Shown here in pieces: positions 35,218 to 43,215 of a stretch of DNA of 64,000 bases; position 1 is the first letter of the stretch, and each line of letters opens with the position of its first letter. Below the pieces are notes generated by a model. It had not been told where the DNA came from, did no database searches, and was given only the letters and a program-made list of their open reading frames with translations. Position numbers and translations under genes: made by a program. This DNA is from Streptomyces griseoincarnatus (GTDB taxonomy: Bacteria; Actinomycetota; Actinomycetes; Streptomycetales; Streptomycetaceae): the NCBI GenBank assembly GCA_014649575.1, contig BMTH01000008.1, positions 1 through 64,000 of the forward strand, read 5' to 3'.

Positions 35218-35883
35218 ATGCCATCGATTCGGATCTTACTCATGGACACCGAACGGCTGGTCGCCGAAGGTTTCCGAAATTTACTACAAAGCTTCAAGGA
35301 GTTCTCGGTGGTGGCCGTCGCGCACGACGAGGCCACCGCACTGCGCCACCTGGGGCGGCATCACCCGCACCTTGTCGTGATGGGCCCGGGAGCGGGCGGA
35401 AACGGAGGCATGGACACCGCACGAGCGATCCGCCAGACCTCACGGCACGTCCGCATCATCGTCCTGGCGTCCAGCCGGCAGCCGATCCACATGCGCGAGG
35501 CCTTCGTGGCCGGCGCCAACGCCTACCTCTCGCGCGACATCGACGCCCAGGAATTGCGCGACACACTGCTCACCGTGCACCGCGAAGGCGTCGCCCTGTC
35601 CGCCGCGGCCGCCGGACAGGTCCTCGAACTCGTATCCGGCGGCCTGAGCCGCGACGCCTCACCTCTCGACCTGCTGACCCGGCGCGAACGAGAGATCCTC
35701 TTCCTGGTCGCGGACGACCAGGAGACCCACCACATCGCCGCCCGACTGGGCATCACCCCCAAGACCGTACGCAACTACCTCAGCCGCATCTACGCCAAAC
35801 TGGGCACCCGCAACCGCCTCCAGACCGCCTTGTACGCCCTGCGCTGCCCGGAACTCCACCCGCAGTCGGCAGCCAAAACCTGA
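35218..35883 (+). CDS. Atypical LuxR-type response regulator, TTA-containing, polyketide cluster
   Basis: 221 residues from ATG 35218 (GGAGG 7 nt upstream). The N-terminal receiver-like domain lacks the phospho-acceptor: the expected Asp after LVVM is Gly56, and the conserved Lys is replaced (YLSRD). The C-terminal LuxR HTH is intact (LLTRREREILFLVADDQ, HHIAARLGITPKTVRNYLSRIYAKLGTRNR). It is therefore likely controlled by ligand binding or abundance, not phosphorylation. Codons 7 and 22 are TTA, which in Streptomyces need the bldA tRNA, a typical mark of pathway-specific regulators. It lies at the left end of the type II PKS cluster and is its probable activator. Confidence 0.85.
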   Translation: MPSIRILLMDTERLVAEGFRNLLQSFKEFSVVAVAHDEATALRHLGRHHPHLVVMGPGAGGNGGMDTARAIRQTSRHVRIIVLASSRQPIHMREAFVAGANAYLSRDIDAQELRDTLLTVHREGVALSAAAAGQVLELVSGGLSRDASPLDLLTRREREILFLVADDQETHHIAARLGITPKTVRNYLSRIYAKLGTRNRLQTALYALRCPELHPQSAAKT

Positions 35884-35908
35884 CCCCCCTTCGTCCACGT
35901 TCACCCAC

Positions 35909-35950
35909 GAGCTAATACGATACGCTACCCGTAGCGTATCGTATTAGCTC
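35909..35950. promoter_or_regulatory. Perfect 42-bp inverted repeat, TetR-type operator candidate
   Basis: Two 20-bp arms (35909-35928 and 35931-35950) with a CC spacer; the core reads ATACGATACGCTAC and its complement. It lies in the 87-nt gap between the LuxR gene and the exporter, ending 20 nt before the exporter GTG. A TetR gene is within the same cluster. The hairpin could also terminate the LuxR transcript. Confidence 0.75.
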
Positions 35951-35970
35951 CGGACTGGGAGGGCGGCGTC

Positions 35971-37515
35971 GTGCTCAAGCGATGGTGGACCTTGTGCGTG
36001 GTGTCGGTGGGCAGCTTCATGCTGCTGCTCGACGTCACGATCGTGAACATCGCACTACCCGACATCGAGGAGGCGCTCGACGCGTCCCTCACCGATCTGC
36101 AGTGGGTGGTGGCCGCCTATGCCGTCGCACTGTCGGCCGCCCTGCTCACGGCGGGATCGCTCGCCGACCGGTTCGGCAGACGCGCCGTCTTCTCGTGGGG
36201 GATGGCCGTCTTCACCCTCGCGTCCCTGCTGTGCGGGGTCGCCCAGAGTCCGCTGATGCTCAACCTGGCGCGCGTCCTGCAAGGGGTCGGCGGCGCCGCC
36301 CTGCTGGCCACGTCCCTGGCGCTGCTGGCCGCCGCCCACCCGGACAACAAGGAACGTCACGTGGCGCTCGCCGTCTGGGGCGCGGTCAGCGGCGCCGCCC
36401 TGGCCGTGGGACCGCTCGCCGGCGGGATCCTCGTGGAGGGTGTCGGCTGGCGGTGGATCTTCCTGGTCAATCTTCCGGTCGGGATCCTGGCCCTCGTCGC
36501 CACCGTCATGCGCGTCGAGGAGTCCCGCGCGGAGCGGCCGGGCGCCATCGACTGGCCCGGGTTCCTCACCCTCGGCACCGCCCTGGGCACGCTCTCCTTC
36601 GGCCTGCTACGGGCCAACGAGGAGGGATGGGGCAGCACCCCGGTAGTAAGCGCGTTCATCGTCTCAGGCGTCTCCCTCGCCGCCTTCGTCGTCGTGGAAC
36701 GGATCCGGCGCGACCCCATGCTGCCGGGTGAACTGTTCGAGAAGATCACCACCACGGGCGCCGCGCTGGGCGTCCTGGCCATGAGCACGACGGCGTTCGC
36801 CCTGCTTCTGTACCTCACCCTGTACCTGCAGACGGTGCTGGGCCACGAACCACTGGCCGCGGGACTGCGGCTGCTGCCGCTGACCCTCTCCATCTTCGTG
36901 GCGTCCGCGGCGGCGGCCCGCCTGGGAACCTCGCTGCCGGCCCGTTGGCTGGTCTCCGCGGGCCTGGCCTGCATCGGTACGGGACTGCTGCTCATGGGCG
37001 ACATCTCCGCCTCGGACGACTGGACCGGCCTGCTCGCCGGCCAGTTGGTCACCGGTCTCGGTGTCGGCCTGGTCAACCCGAACGTGGTCGCCGCCGCGAT
37101 GGGCGCCGTCGAGCCGGCCCGGGTCGGCGTGGCCTCCGGGCTGAGCAACACCTGCCGCTCTCTTGGCATCGCCGTGGGGGTGGCCACGCTCGGCTCCGTC
37201 TTCGCCGACCGGGTGCGGGACGGGGTGCACGACGCGCTGGCGGGCACCCCGTTGGAGGCGCGGGCCGGCGAGCTCGGCCACGCGGTGGCCTCCGGGCAGG
37301 TCGGTCCCGCGCTCGCCCAGCTGCCCGGGGAGCAGCGCGAAGTGTTCGCCGGAGCGGCGCAGGGCGCGTTCGTCGACGGCCTCAACTCGATCCTGACCGT
37401 CGCCGCGGTGGTGGCCTTCGTGGGGGCGGTGCTCGTCCTCCCCCTGATCCGCAGCCGCGACCTCGTCACCGCCGGGCCCGACGGCGAGCCCCTTCCGATC
37501 GCCGCGGGGCACTGA
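35971..37515 (+). CDS. DHA2-family MFS exporter (EmrB/QacA type)
   Basis: 514 residues, fourteen predicted membrane segments. The family motifs LDVTIVNIALPDIE (helix 1), GSLADRFGRRAVF (motif A) and WRWIFLVNLPVGI (between helices 5 and 6) are present. The GTG start has GGGAGGG upstream. A 42-bp palindrome sits directly before it, the usual set-up of TetR control. Its position in the polyketide cluster makes it the candidate product efflux and self-protection pump. Confidence 0.9.
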   Translation: MLKRWWTLCVVSVGSFMLLLDVTIVNIALPDIEEALDASLTDLQWVVAAYAVALSAALLTAGSLADRFGRRAVFSWGMAVFTLASLLCGVAQSPLMLNLARVLQGVGGAALLATSLALLAAAHPDNKERHVALAVWGAVSGAALAVGPLAGGILVEGVGWRWIFLVNLPVGILALVATVMRVEESRAERPGAIDWPGFLTLGTALGTLSFGLLRANEEGWGSTPVVSAFIVSGVSLAAFVVVERIRRDPMLPGELFEKITTTGAALGVLAMSTTAFALLLYLTLYLQTVLGHEPLAAGLRLLPLTLSIFVASAAAARLGTSLPARWLVSAGLACIGTGLLLMGDISASDDWTGLLAGQLVTGLGVGLVNPNVVAAAMGAVEPARVGVASGLSNTCRSLGIAVGVATLGSVFADRVRDGVHDALAGTPLEARAGELGHAVASGQVGPALAQLPGEQREVFAGAAQGAFVDGLNSILTVAAVVAFVGAVLVLPLIRSRDLVTAGPDGEPLPIAAGH

Positions 37516-37547
37516 TCCCCGCGCTACGTCAACCACAGGAGCAGACA

Positions 37548-38747
37548 GTGCAGACCCTGACCAGCCGGTGCGTCGTCGTCGGCGGTGGCCCCGCGGGCAT
37601 GATGGCGGGACTGCTCCTCGCCCGACAGGGCGTGGACGTGACCGTCCTCGAGAAACACGGTGACTTCCTGCGGGACTTCCGCGGGGACACGGTGCATCCC
37701 TCGACCCTGCGCATCATCGAGGAACTGGGGATGATCGACGAGTTTTTGCAGATCCCGCACAGCAAGGTCAGCACCATCACCGTGCAGACGCCCGCGGGCC
37801 CCACCGTCTTCGCCGACTTCGCGAAGATCCGCGGAGCCCACCCGTACATCGCGTTCATGCCGCAGTGGGACGTCCTCGACTTCCTCGCGCGCAAGGGGCA
37901 GGAACTGGACACGTTCCGGCTCTTCCAGAAGGCCGAGGCCACCGGGGTGATCCGGGAGGGCAACCGGGTCCGCGGGGTGCGGGCCGTGACGCCGGACGGG
38001 CCCCTGGAGGTCCGGGCGGACCTCGTGCTCGCCGCCGACGGCCGGCACTCCACCATGCGCCGGTCCGTCGGGCTGCCCGTCTCGGCGTCCGCCGCGCCCA
38101 TGGACGTGCTCTGGTTCCGGCTGAGCAGGGAGCCGGGCGAAGCCATGAGCTTCCTGCACACGGGCCCCGGCTTCGTGCTGGTCACCATCGACCGCGGTGA
38201 GTACTGGCAGATCGCCTACGTCATCCCGCAGGGTGCCTACGACACGGTCCGCTCGGAGGGTCTGGACCGACTGCGCGCCGACGTGACCTCCGTGCACGGG
38301 CCGTTCGCCGCGCGTCTGGGCCGGGAGATCACCGACTGGGACCAGGTGAAGCTGCTGAGCGTGCGCGTCGACAGGCTGCGCACCTGGCACCGGCCGGGGC
38401 TGCTGTGCATCGGCGACGCCGCCCACGCGATGTCACCGGCCGGCGGGGTGGGGATCAACCTGGCCGTGCAGGACGCCGTGGCCGCCGCGCGCATGCTCGG
38501 TCCGGTGCTGCGCGCCGGCCGCACCCCCGACCGGCGCGATCTGGCCGCGGTCCAGCGCCGTCGTTCCCTGCCGGTGCGGGCGGTGCAGACGGCCCAGGTG
38601 CACATGCTGGCCGACCTGTACCCCAAGGACCGCAGGACCACGGTGGAACGCCCCCTGGCCGCCCGCGTCGTCCGCCGCTTCCCCTTCCTGACCCGCTGGA
38701 CGGCCCAGTTCATCGGCGTCGGCCTGCGCCCGGAGCACGTGGACTGA
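37548..38747 (+). CDS. FAD-dependent aromatic monooxygenase (PHBH fold)
   Basis: 399 residues from a GTG with AGGAG 6 nt upstream. FAD motifs: GGGPAGMMAGLLLARQG near the N-terminus, the DG motif LVLAADGRHSTMRR, and LLCIGDAAHAMSPAGGVGINLAVQDA toward the C-terminus. It belongs to the UbiH/PgaE-like hydroxylases that oxygenate aromatic polyketides using NAD(P)H and O2. It is transcribed with the exporter (32 nt apart). In a resistomycin-like pathway it would perform late hydroxylation; that is inference. Confidence 0.88.
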   Translation: MQTLTSRCVVVGGGPAGMMAGLLLARQGVDVTVLEKHGDFLRDFRGDTVHPSTLRIIEELGMIDEFLQIPHSKVSTITVQTPAGPTVFADFAKIRGAHPYIAFMPQWDVLDFLARKGQELDTFRLFQKAEATGVIREGNRVRGVRAVTPDGPLEVRADLVLAADGRHSTMRRSVGLPVSASAAPMDVLWFRLSREPGEAMSFLHTGPGFVLVTIDRGEYWQIAYVIPQGAYDTVRSEGLDRLRADVTSVHGPFAARLGREITDWDQVKLLSVRVDRLRTWHRPGLLCIGDAAHAMSPAGGVGINLAVQDAVAAARMLGPVLRAGRTPDRRDLAAVQRRRSLPVRAVQTAQVHMLADLYPKDRRTTVERPLAARVVRRFPFLTRWTAQFIGVGLRPEHVD

Positions 38748-38774
38748 CCGGTGCGGGGTGCCGTGCGGCGGAGG

Positions 38775-38808
38775 CGCCGCCGGGGCGCGAGCGGCCGCCC
38801 CGGCGGCG
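38775..38808. terminator. Hairpin between monooxygenase and convergent TetR gene
   Basis: 13-bp perfect GC stem (38775-38787 with 38796-38808). A second, wider hairpin (about 38881-38889 with 38931-38939) lies nearer the TetR end. The region 38748-38951 contains only such GC-rich dyads. Confidence 0.5.
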
Positions 38809-38951
38809 CGGCCCTCGGACCGAGGGTGCCCCGCGTTCGCCCGCCGGCGTGACGCGCGGCGCGGGCACTTCGGGACGACGGCCCCACCGGGCGGGGCGGC
38901 CGGACGAGCCGCGCGGGGGCGGCCCGGACGCGGTGGGGCCACGGAACCGTG

Positions 38952-39539
38952 TCAGGCGCGGATCGACGGCCAGACCACGTCCAGGACCCGATCCGCCCAG
39001 TCGGACGGCGGGGTGCCCTGGGTGACGGAGCGGGCTATGTAGGAGCCCGCCAGCATGCTCACCACCGTCTCGTGGTCCACGCCGGCCCGCAGCTCCCCCT
39101 CCGCCTCCCCCGTACGCAGCGCTCCGAGCATGACGTCCAGGCGAGGACGCAGAATGGTCTCGCGGAAGGCTTGTGTGAATTCCGGGTCCTCGTCGCCGTG
39201 CAATACGGCGGCAAGGGCGCGCAGCCCCACCACGTCCTCGACACCGCGCCTGAATTGCTCAAGCAAATTCTTCAGTCGTTCCCGGGTCGGAATTCCCCTC
39301 GGCGGCTCGGGGATGTCCTCCACGAAGGCCAGGGAGGAACGCAGCAGCTCGTAACGGTTCTTGTAACGCCGGTAGATCGTGGTCTTCGCGACCCCGGAGC
39401 GCTGGGCCACGGCCTCCATGGTGACTCCCGTCGGCCCCTTTTCCCGCAACAACGCGAGTGCCGCCAGGACGATTTCCCGGGACACTTCCGCACTGCGCGG
39501 CCTCCCCGGCGCCGACCGAGTGTTTTCTCCATGAATCAT
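38952..39539 (-). CDS. TetR-family regulator of the polyketide cluster
   Basis: 195 residues. N-terminal HTH: GRPRSAEVSREIVLAALALLREKG, then TMEAVAQRSGVAKTTIYRRYKNRYELL (about residues 12-65). A helical C-terminal ligand domain follows. It lies 19 nt after the acyltransferase gene and can be read from the same leftward transcript. No good Shine-Dalgarno sequence precedes the ATG. The 42-bp palindrome before the DHA2 exporter is the best candidate target, which would make this a product-sensing repressor of export. Confidence 0.85.
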   Translation of the reverse strand: MIHGENTRSAPGRPRSAEVSREIVLAALALLREKGPTGVTMEAVAQRSGVAKTTIYRRYKNRYELLRSSLAFVEDIPEPPRGIPTRERLKNLLEQFRRGVEDVVGLRALAAVLHGDEDPEFTQAFRETILRPRLDVMLGALRTGEAEGELRAGVDHETVVSMLAGSYIARSVTQGTPPSDWADRVLDVVWPSIRA

Positions 39540-39558
39540 TCCGCGGATTATATCTGCG

Positions 39559-40830
39559 TCAAGGAGCGGGACGGGCCCCCGCGCCGACCGCGGTCCGGCT
39601 CACCGGCGCCCCGGCCGTGTACAGCCGGCCGAGGGCGTCCAGCATCGTCCCGGTGCCGTCGGTGCTGCGGCCCAGCGAGGCCGGCCAGAGACGGCCGCCG
39701 CCCGGCAGACAGCGGGCGCCGAGCCCTACCAGCGCCCGTCCCGGCCCGAGTTCCAGGAAGGCGCGTATTCCCATCGCGTCCATCACGCGTATCGCGTCCA
39801 GGAACCGGACCGGACCACGCATGTGCCGCCCCCAGTACACCGGTGTGAGCTGTCCGGCCTCCAGCAGTCGCCCGGTGACGGTGGAGACGAAGGGCACGCG
39901 CGGAACGCAGGTGCGCACCCCCTTCGCGACGGCGGCCAGTTCACCGAGTGCCGGTTCCTGGAGAGGCGAGTGCAGTCCCGCCGGCACCGGAAGCCTGCTG
40001 ACCCGGATTCCCGAGGCGGCCAGCCGTTGCGTGATCCGGTCCAGGGTGGCGGCCCGCCCCGACAGCGACACCTCCGCCGGTGAGATGACCGCCGCGATTC
40101 CCACCGTCGGCTCGAAGTCCTCGAGCACGTCGAGTGCGGTGTGCTCGTCCAGGGCGACGACCGCCATCGCGCCGTCCGTGACCCGCTCCGCCAGGGTGAT
40201 CTCCGTACCGAGCAGCCGCACCGCGTCCTCCACCCGGAGCGCGCCCGCGCAGGCGGCGGCCGCGTACTCGCCCGAGCTGAAGCCGAGCACCGTCGCGGGC
40301 TCGACGCCCCGGCTGCGCCACAGTTCGGCCAGGGCCGTGCTCACGCAGAAGGTACCGAGCGCGCCGTGCGCCGTGCGGTGCACGACGTGGGGCTCCGCAT
40401 CGGGGTGGAGAAGGCGCTGCAACGGCGTCGAGACGAACGGCCGGGCCGCATCCGCGCAGCGGTCGAACGTCTCCCTGTACACCCGCTCGGTGCGGTACAG
40501 CCCCTGTCCCATGCCCGCGAACTGCGCGCCCTGGCCGCTGAAGAGGAACGCGACGCGCGCGGGCCCCTCCGCGACCCCGGTGTGCACCTCGCGGACCGTC
40601 TCCCCGGCCAGGTGTGCGTCGAGGCGGGCGGCGACCTCCTCGGCGGTGCGTCCGATGACGCTCAGCCGGTGCGCGGCGTGCGGGCCGTCGGCGGCGCGTG
40701 CGCACACCTCCGGCAGCGAAGGGCCGCCGGGCCGCGTCAGCAGGACCGCGGTGTCCCGTGCGAGGCCGGCCAGCTTCCCGGCACCGGTGGCGGACAGCAG
40801 GAGCAGACGGGTGCCGTGGTCCGCGGTCAC
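39559..40830 (-). CDS. Discrete acyltransferase (malonyl-CoA:ACP type) of the polyketide cluster
   Basis: 423 residues from a GTG overlapping the previous stop (GTGA). A KS-AT-linker-like N-terminus of about 90 residues precedes the transferase. The AT core has FLFSGQGAQFAGMG, the nucleophile elbow GFSSGEYAAA (S186; His of the usual GHSxGE is Phe), PAGLHSP with the second active-site His, and a C-terminal FLELGPGRALVGL. Type II clusters usually borrow FabD, so a dedicated AT is notable. It should load extender or starter units on the ACP. Confidence 0.85.
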   Translation of the reverse strand: MTADHGTRLLLLSATGAGKLAGLARDTAVLLTRPGGPSLPEVCARAADGPHAAHRLSVIGRTAEEVAARLDAHLAGETVREVHTGVAEGPARVAFLFSGQGAQFAGMGQGLYRTERVYRETFDRCADAARPFVSTPLQRLLHPDAEPHVVHRTAHGALGTFCVSTALAELWRSRGVEPATVLGFSSGEYAAAACAGALRVEDAVRLLGTEITLAERVTDGAMAVVALDEHTALDVLEDFEPTVGIAAVISPAEVSLSGRAATLDRITQRLAASGIRVSRLPVPAGLHSPLQEPALGELAAVAKGVRTCVPRVPFVSTVTGRLLEAGQLTPVYWGRHMRGPVRFLDAIRVMDAMGIRAFLELGPGRALVGLGARCLPGGGRLWPASLGRSTDGTGTMLDALGRLYTAGAPVSRTAVGAGARPAP

Positions 40831-41666
40831 GGCCGCCGCTCCGGCCCCGGGCCGTCGCCGGCGCGGCCCGTCTCGGCCACCGCCCGGCACCAGGCCGCAC
40901 CCGCGTCGGCCAGGGCCACGGGGAAGGCCGTGAAGGTGAAGGGCCCCTCCGGGATCTCCCGGAGCCTGGCGAGCCCTTCGATCTGCACGAACTCCCTCCG
41001 CCTGCCGTGCATGTGGGCCGGCCACAGGACATCACGGTCCCCCGAGGAGTAGTAGCGTTCGACCATGTCGCGGGCGGGCCCGTCGAAACTCCAGCAGTCC
41101 GTGCCGAGGACTTTCACGCCGAGGTCCAGCAGGTGGTCGACGGCCCCGGGGGTGATCGCCGTGGACCGTGTGTAGTACTCGGGCGTGCCCAGACGCAGAT
41201 CGGAGTCGGTGCGGAAGAGCACCACGGTTCCGGGCCCGACGCGTGCGCCGGAGCCCGCCAGCGCCTCCTTGACGTCGGCCGCGGTCACCTTGTTCCCGCA
41301 GGCCCGGACGTCCAGCACGGCCCCGGGTCCGCGGAACCACTCAAGGGGCAGGTCCATGACCTTCTTGGCGGGGCGCCCCTCACACTCGGGTCCGTAGTGG
41401 AAGGGCGCGTCCACGTGCGTGCCCTGGTGCACGGACATGCGGTAGAACTCGTTGGACAGGAAGCAGCCGTCCGGCAGGTCGTGCGGGCGCAGCCGGCGGC
41501 GGCCGGTGAGCCACCGCCAGTGGTTGACCAGCCGGTCCCTGCGGCTGTCGCCGGGCAACGCCCGTATGCGGCGGGAGAGATGACGGATGCCGTCCCGGTG
41601 GAGCCACTGCTCGAACTCGACCCCGGGGGCCCGGCGGCTGACGGGAATGCTCAGGTCGACGTACAC
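40827..41666 (-). CDS. PF04199 cyclase-family protein, putative polyketide cyclase
   Basis: 279 residues. The metal-binding motif HQGTHVDAPFHYGP (HxGTHxDxPxH) and a later GTDCWSFDGP are those of the kynurenine formamidase/'cyclase' family. In type II polyketide clusters, members such as DpsY assist later ring closure, so a cyclisation role is the best guess here; hydrolysis of an amide or lactone is an alternative. It overlaps the AT gene by 4 nt. Confidence 0.85.
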   Translation of the reverse strand: MYVDLSIPVSRRAPGVEFEQWLHRDGIRHLSRRIRALPGDSRRDRLVNHWRWLTGRRRLRPHDLPDGCFLSNEFYRMSVHQGTHVDAPFHYGPECEGRPAKKVMDLPLEWFRGPGAVLDVRACGNKVTAADVKEALAGSGARVGPGTVVLFRTDSDLRLGTPEYYTRSTAITPGAVDHLLDLGVKVLGTDCWSFDGPARDMVERYYSSGDRDVLWPAHMHGRRREFVQIEGLARLREIPEGPFTFTAFPVALADAGAAWCRAVAETGRAGDGPGPERRP

Positions 41667-41679
41667 GGCTACTCCTCAC

Positions 41680-42198
41680 TCAGTACGTGCGCCGGTCCGC
41701 GGCACGGCGGCCGGTGGTCCTCGACGTGCCGGGGATCCACCCGGGCACCGCACGCCGGTAGGCGGCGTACTCCTCCCCGAAGGCCTCCCTCAGTCCCGGC
41801 TCCTCGATCCGGACGGTGGTCACGCAGGACACGGTCAGGACGAAAGCGGCCCAGACCAGGACGGCCGTCGCGGACCACAGCAGGGCCTCACCGGCCAGGA
41901 GCAGGGTCATCCCGGCGGCCATGGGGTTCCGGATCACCCCGTACCAGCCCGACCGGACCAGCCGCTCGGGCGGGCGGTCGCCCAGGGGGGTGGGCTGGCG
42001 CAGGTAGACGCGGTCCACGGCGTCCGCGGCCATCCAGGCTCCGAGCAGGGCCAGGACGAGCCCGGCGGTCACGCGGAGTCCGTCCCCGCCCGGGGGCGGG
42101 GGGCCCGGCAGCCACAGTCCGAGTACCGCGGGGACCGCGCCGGCCACCACGAGGGGGATCAGCAGGGGCTCGGCGCGCAGTGTCCGTACACGGCTCAC
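41680..42198 (-). CDS. ICMT/phospholipid-methyltransferase-like membrane methyltransferase
   Basis: 172 residues, four or five hydrophobic segments. The SAM-binding C-terminal pattern of isoprenylcysteine carboxyl methyltransferases is seen: LVRSGWYGVIRNPMAAGMTLL, then VRIEEPGLREAFGEEYAAYRRAVPGWIP. The GTG start overlaps the kinase stop (GTGA). Such enzymes methylate carboxylates or lipids in the membrane. Its role in a polyketide cluster is unclear: methyl ester formation, or a passenger. Confidence 0.8.
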   Translation of the reverse strand: MSRVRTLRAEPLLIPLVVAGAVPAVLGLWLPGPPPPGGDGLRVTAGLVLALLGAWMAADAVDRVYLRQPTPLGDRPPERLVRSGWYGVIRNPMAAGMTLLLAGEALLWSATAVLVWAAFVLTVSCVTTVRIEEPGLREAFGEEYAAYRRAVPGWIPGTSRTTGRRAADRRTY

Positions 42199-43178
42199 GG
42201 CAGGCTCCCGAGCACGGGGGCGAGGGCGGTCGCCGCACGCTCCCCGTAAGCGCCGCGCAGCCGGGCGGCGAGCGAACGGGCACCGACCGTGTATTCCTGG
42301 GTGCCGACCGACTCCAGGGCGAAGGAGGCGAGGACGCAGCCGAGCCGGGCCGCCGCCTCGACCGGGGCTCCCCGGGCGACGGCGGCGAGCATCCCGGCGC
42401 GCAGCGCGTCGCCCGCGCCGGTGGGCTCGACGGCCGTGACGTCGGGGACGGCGGGCACCACGACCGGTTCGTGGCCGGAGCGCTCGATGAGCACCCCGGC
42501 GGCGCCGAGCGTGGTGACCCAGGTCCCGACCCGTTCCAGGACGCCACGGGCGGTCCAGCCGGTGCTCTCCTGGAGCAGCGCCGACTCGTACTCGTTGGTG
42601 AACAGCCAGCGGGCGTCCGTCAGCAGGAACTGCACGTCCGCGCGGTTCAGACGGGCGATCTGCTGCGAGGGATCGGCGACGAACGGCAGTGCGGCGGTGC
42701 GACACTCCTCGGTGTGCCGGAGCATCGCCGCCGGGTCGTTCGGCGAGACGACCACGAGGTCGAGCGGCCCGGCCCGCTCGGCCACCTCGTGCAGCGAGAT
42801 GGTGCAGGCCGCCGCCATGGCCCCGGGGTGGAAGGCGCCGATCTGGTTGTGGTCGGCGTCGGTGGTGCAGACGAACCGTGCCGTGTGCCCACCGGGCACG
42901 ACGAGCACGGAGTCGGTGTCGACGCCGTGCTGCTTCAGCCACACCTGGTAGTCGGTGAAGTCGGGTCCGACCGCACCCACGAGGAGGGGCGTCAGGCCCA
43001 GCCGGCCGAGGCCCAGGGCGATGTTGGCGGCGACCCCGCCGCGCCGGGTCTCCAGCCGGTCGCACAGGAACGACAGGGAGACGCTGTGCAGCCGGTCGGG
43101 TACCAGCTGTTCGGTGAAGCGGCCCGGGAAGAACATGAGATGGTCCACCGCGATGGACCCGGTGACGGCGATACGCAC
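42195..43178 (-). CDS. PfkB-family kinase, adenosine-kinase-like
   Basis: 327 residues from a GTG with AGGAGG upstream. PfkB signatures: the N-terminal GGVAANIALGLGRLG and C-terminal EPTGAGDALRAG with catalytic Asp. Substrate-side motifs (ITGSIAVDHLMFFPGRF-like start, VADPSQQIARL) resemble bacterial adenosine kinases. It is 37 nt from the SAM synthetase gene. Adenosine kinase removes adenosine produced when S-adenosylhomocysteine is hydrolysed, which would relieve methyltransferase inhibition; a sugar kinase role is the alternative. Confidence 0.82.
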   Translation of the reverse strand: MRIAVTGSIAVDHLMFFPGRFTEQLVPDRLHSVSLSFLCDRLETRRGGVAANIALGLGRLGLTPLLVGAVGPDFTDYQVWLKQHGVDTDSVLVVPGGHTARFVCTTDADHNQIGAFHPGAMAAACTISLHEVAERAGPLDLVVVSPNDPAAMLRHTEECRTAALPFVADPSQQIARLNRADVQFLLTDARWLFTNEYESALLQESTGWTARGVLERVGTWVTTLGAAGVLIERSGHEPVVVPAVPDVTAVEPTGAGDALRAGMLAAVARGAPVEAAARLGCVLASFALESVGTQEYTVGARSLAARLRGAYGERAATALAPVLGSLP

Positions 43179-43215
43179 CTTGGAGCCTCCTGAGGTGGTG
43201 CGGCGGTGCGGGGGG

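Noticed and set aside
34726..35883. A much longer start for the LuxR-type gene
   Set aside because: The upstream codons are Arg/Gly/Pro-rich non-coding sequence that includes the AT-rich promoter patch. ATG 35218 has a good GGAGG site and begins the receiver fold.
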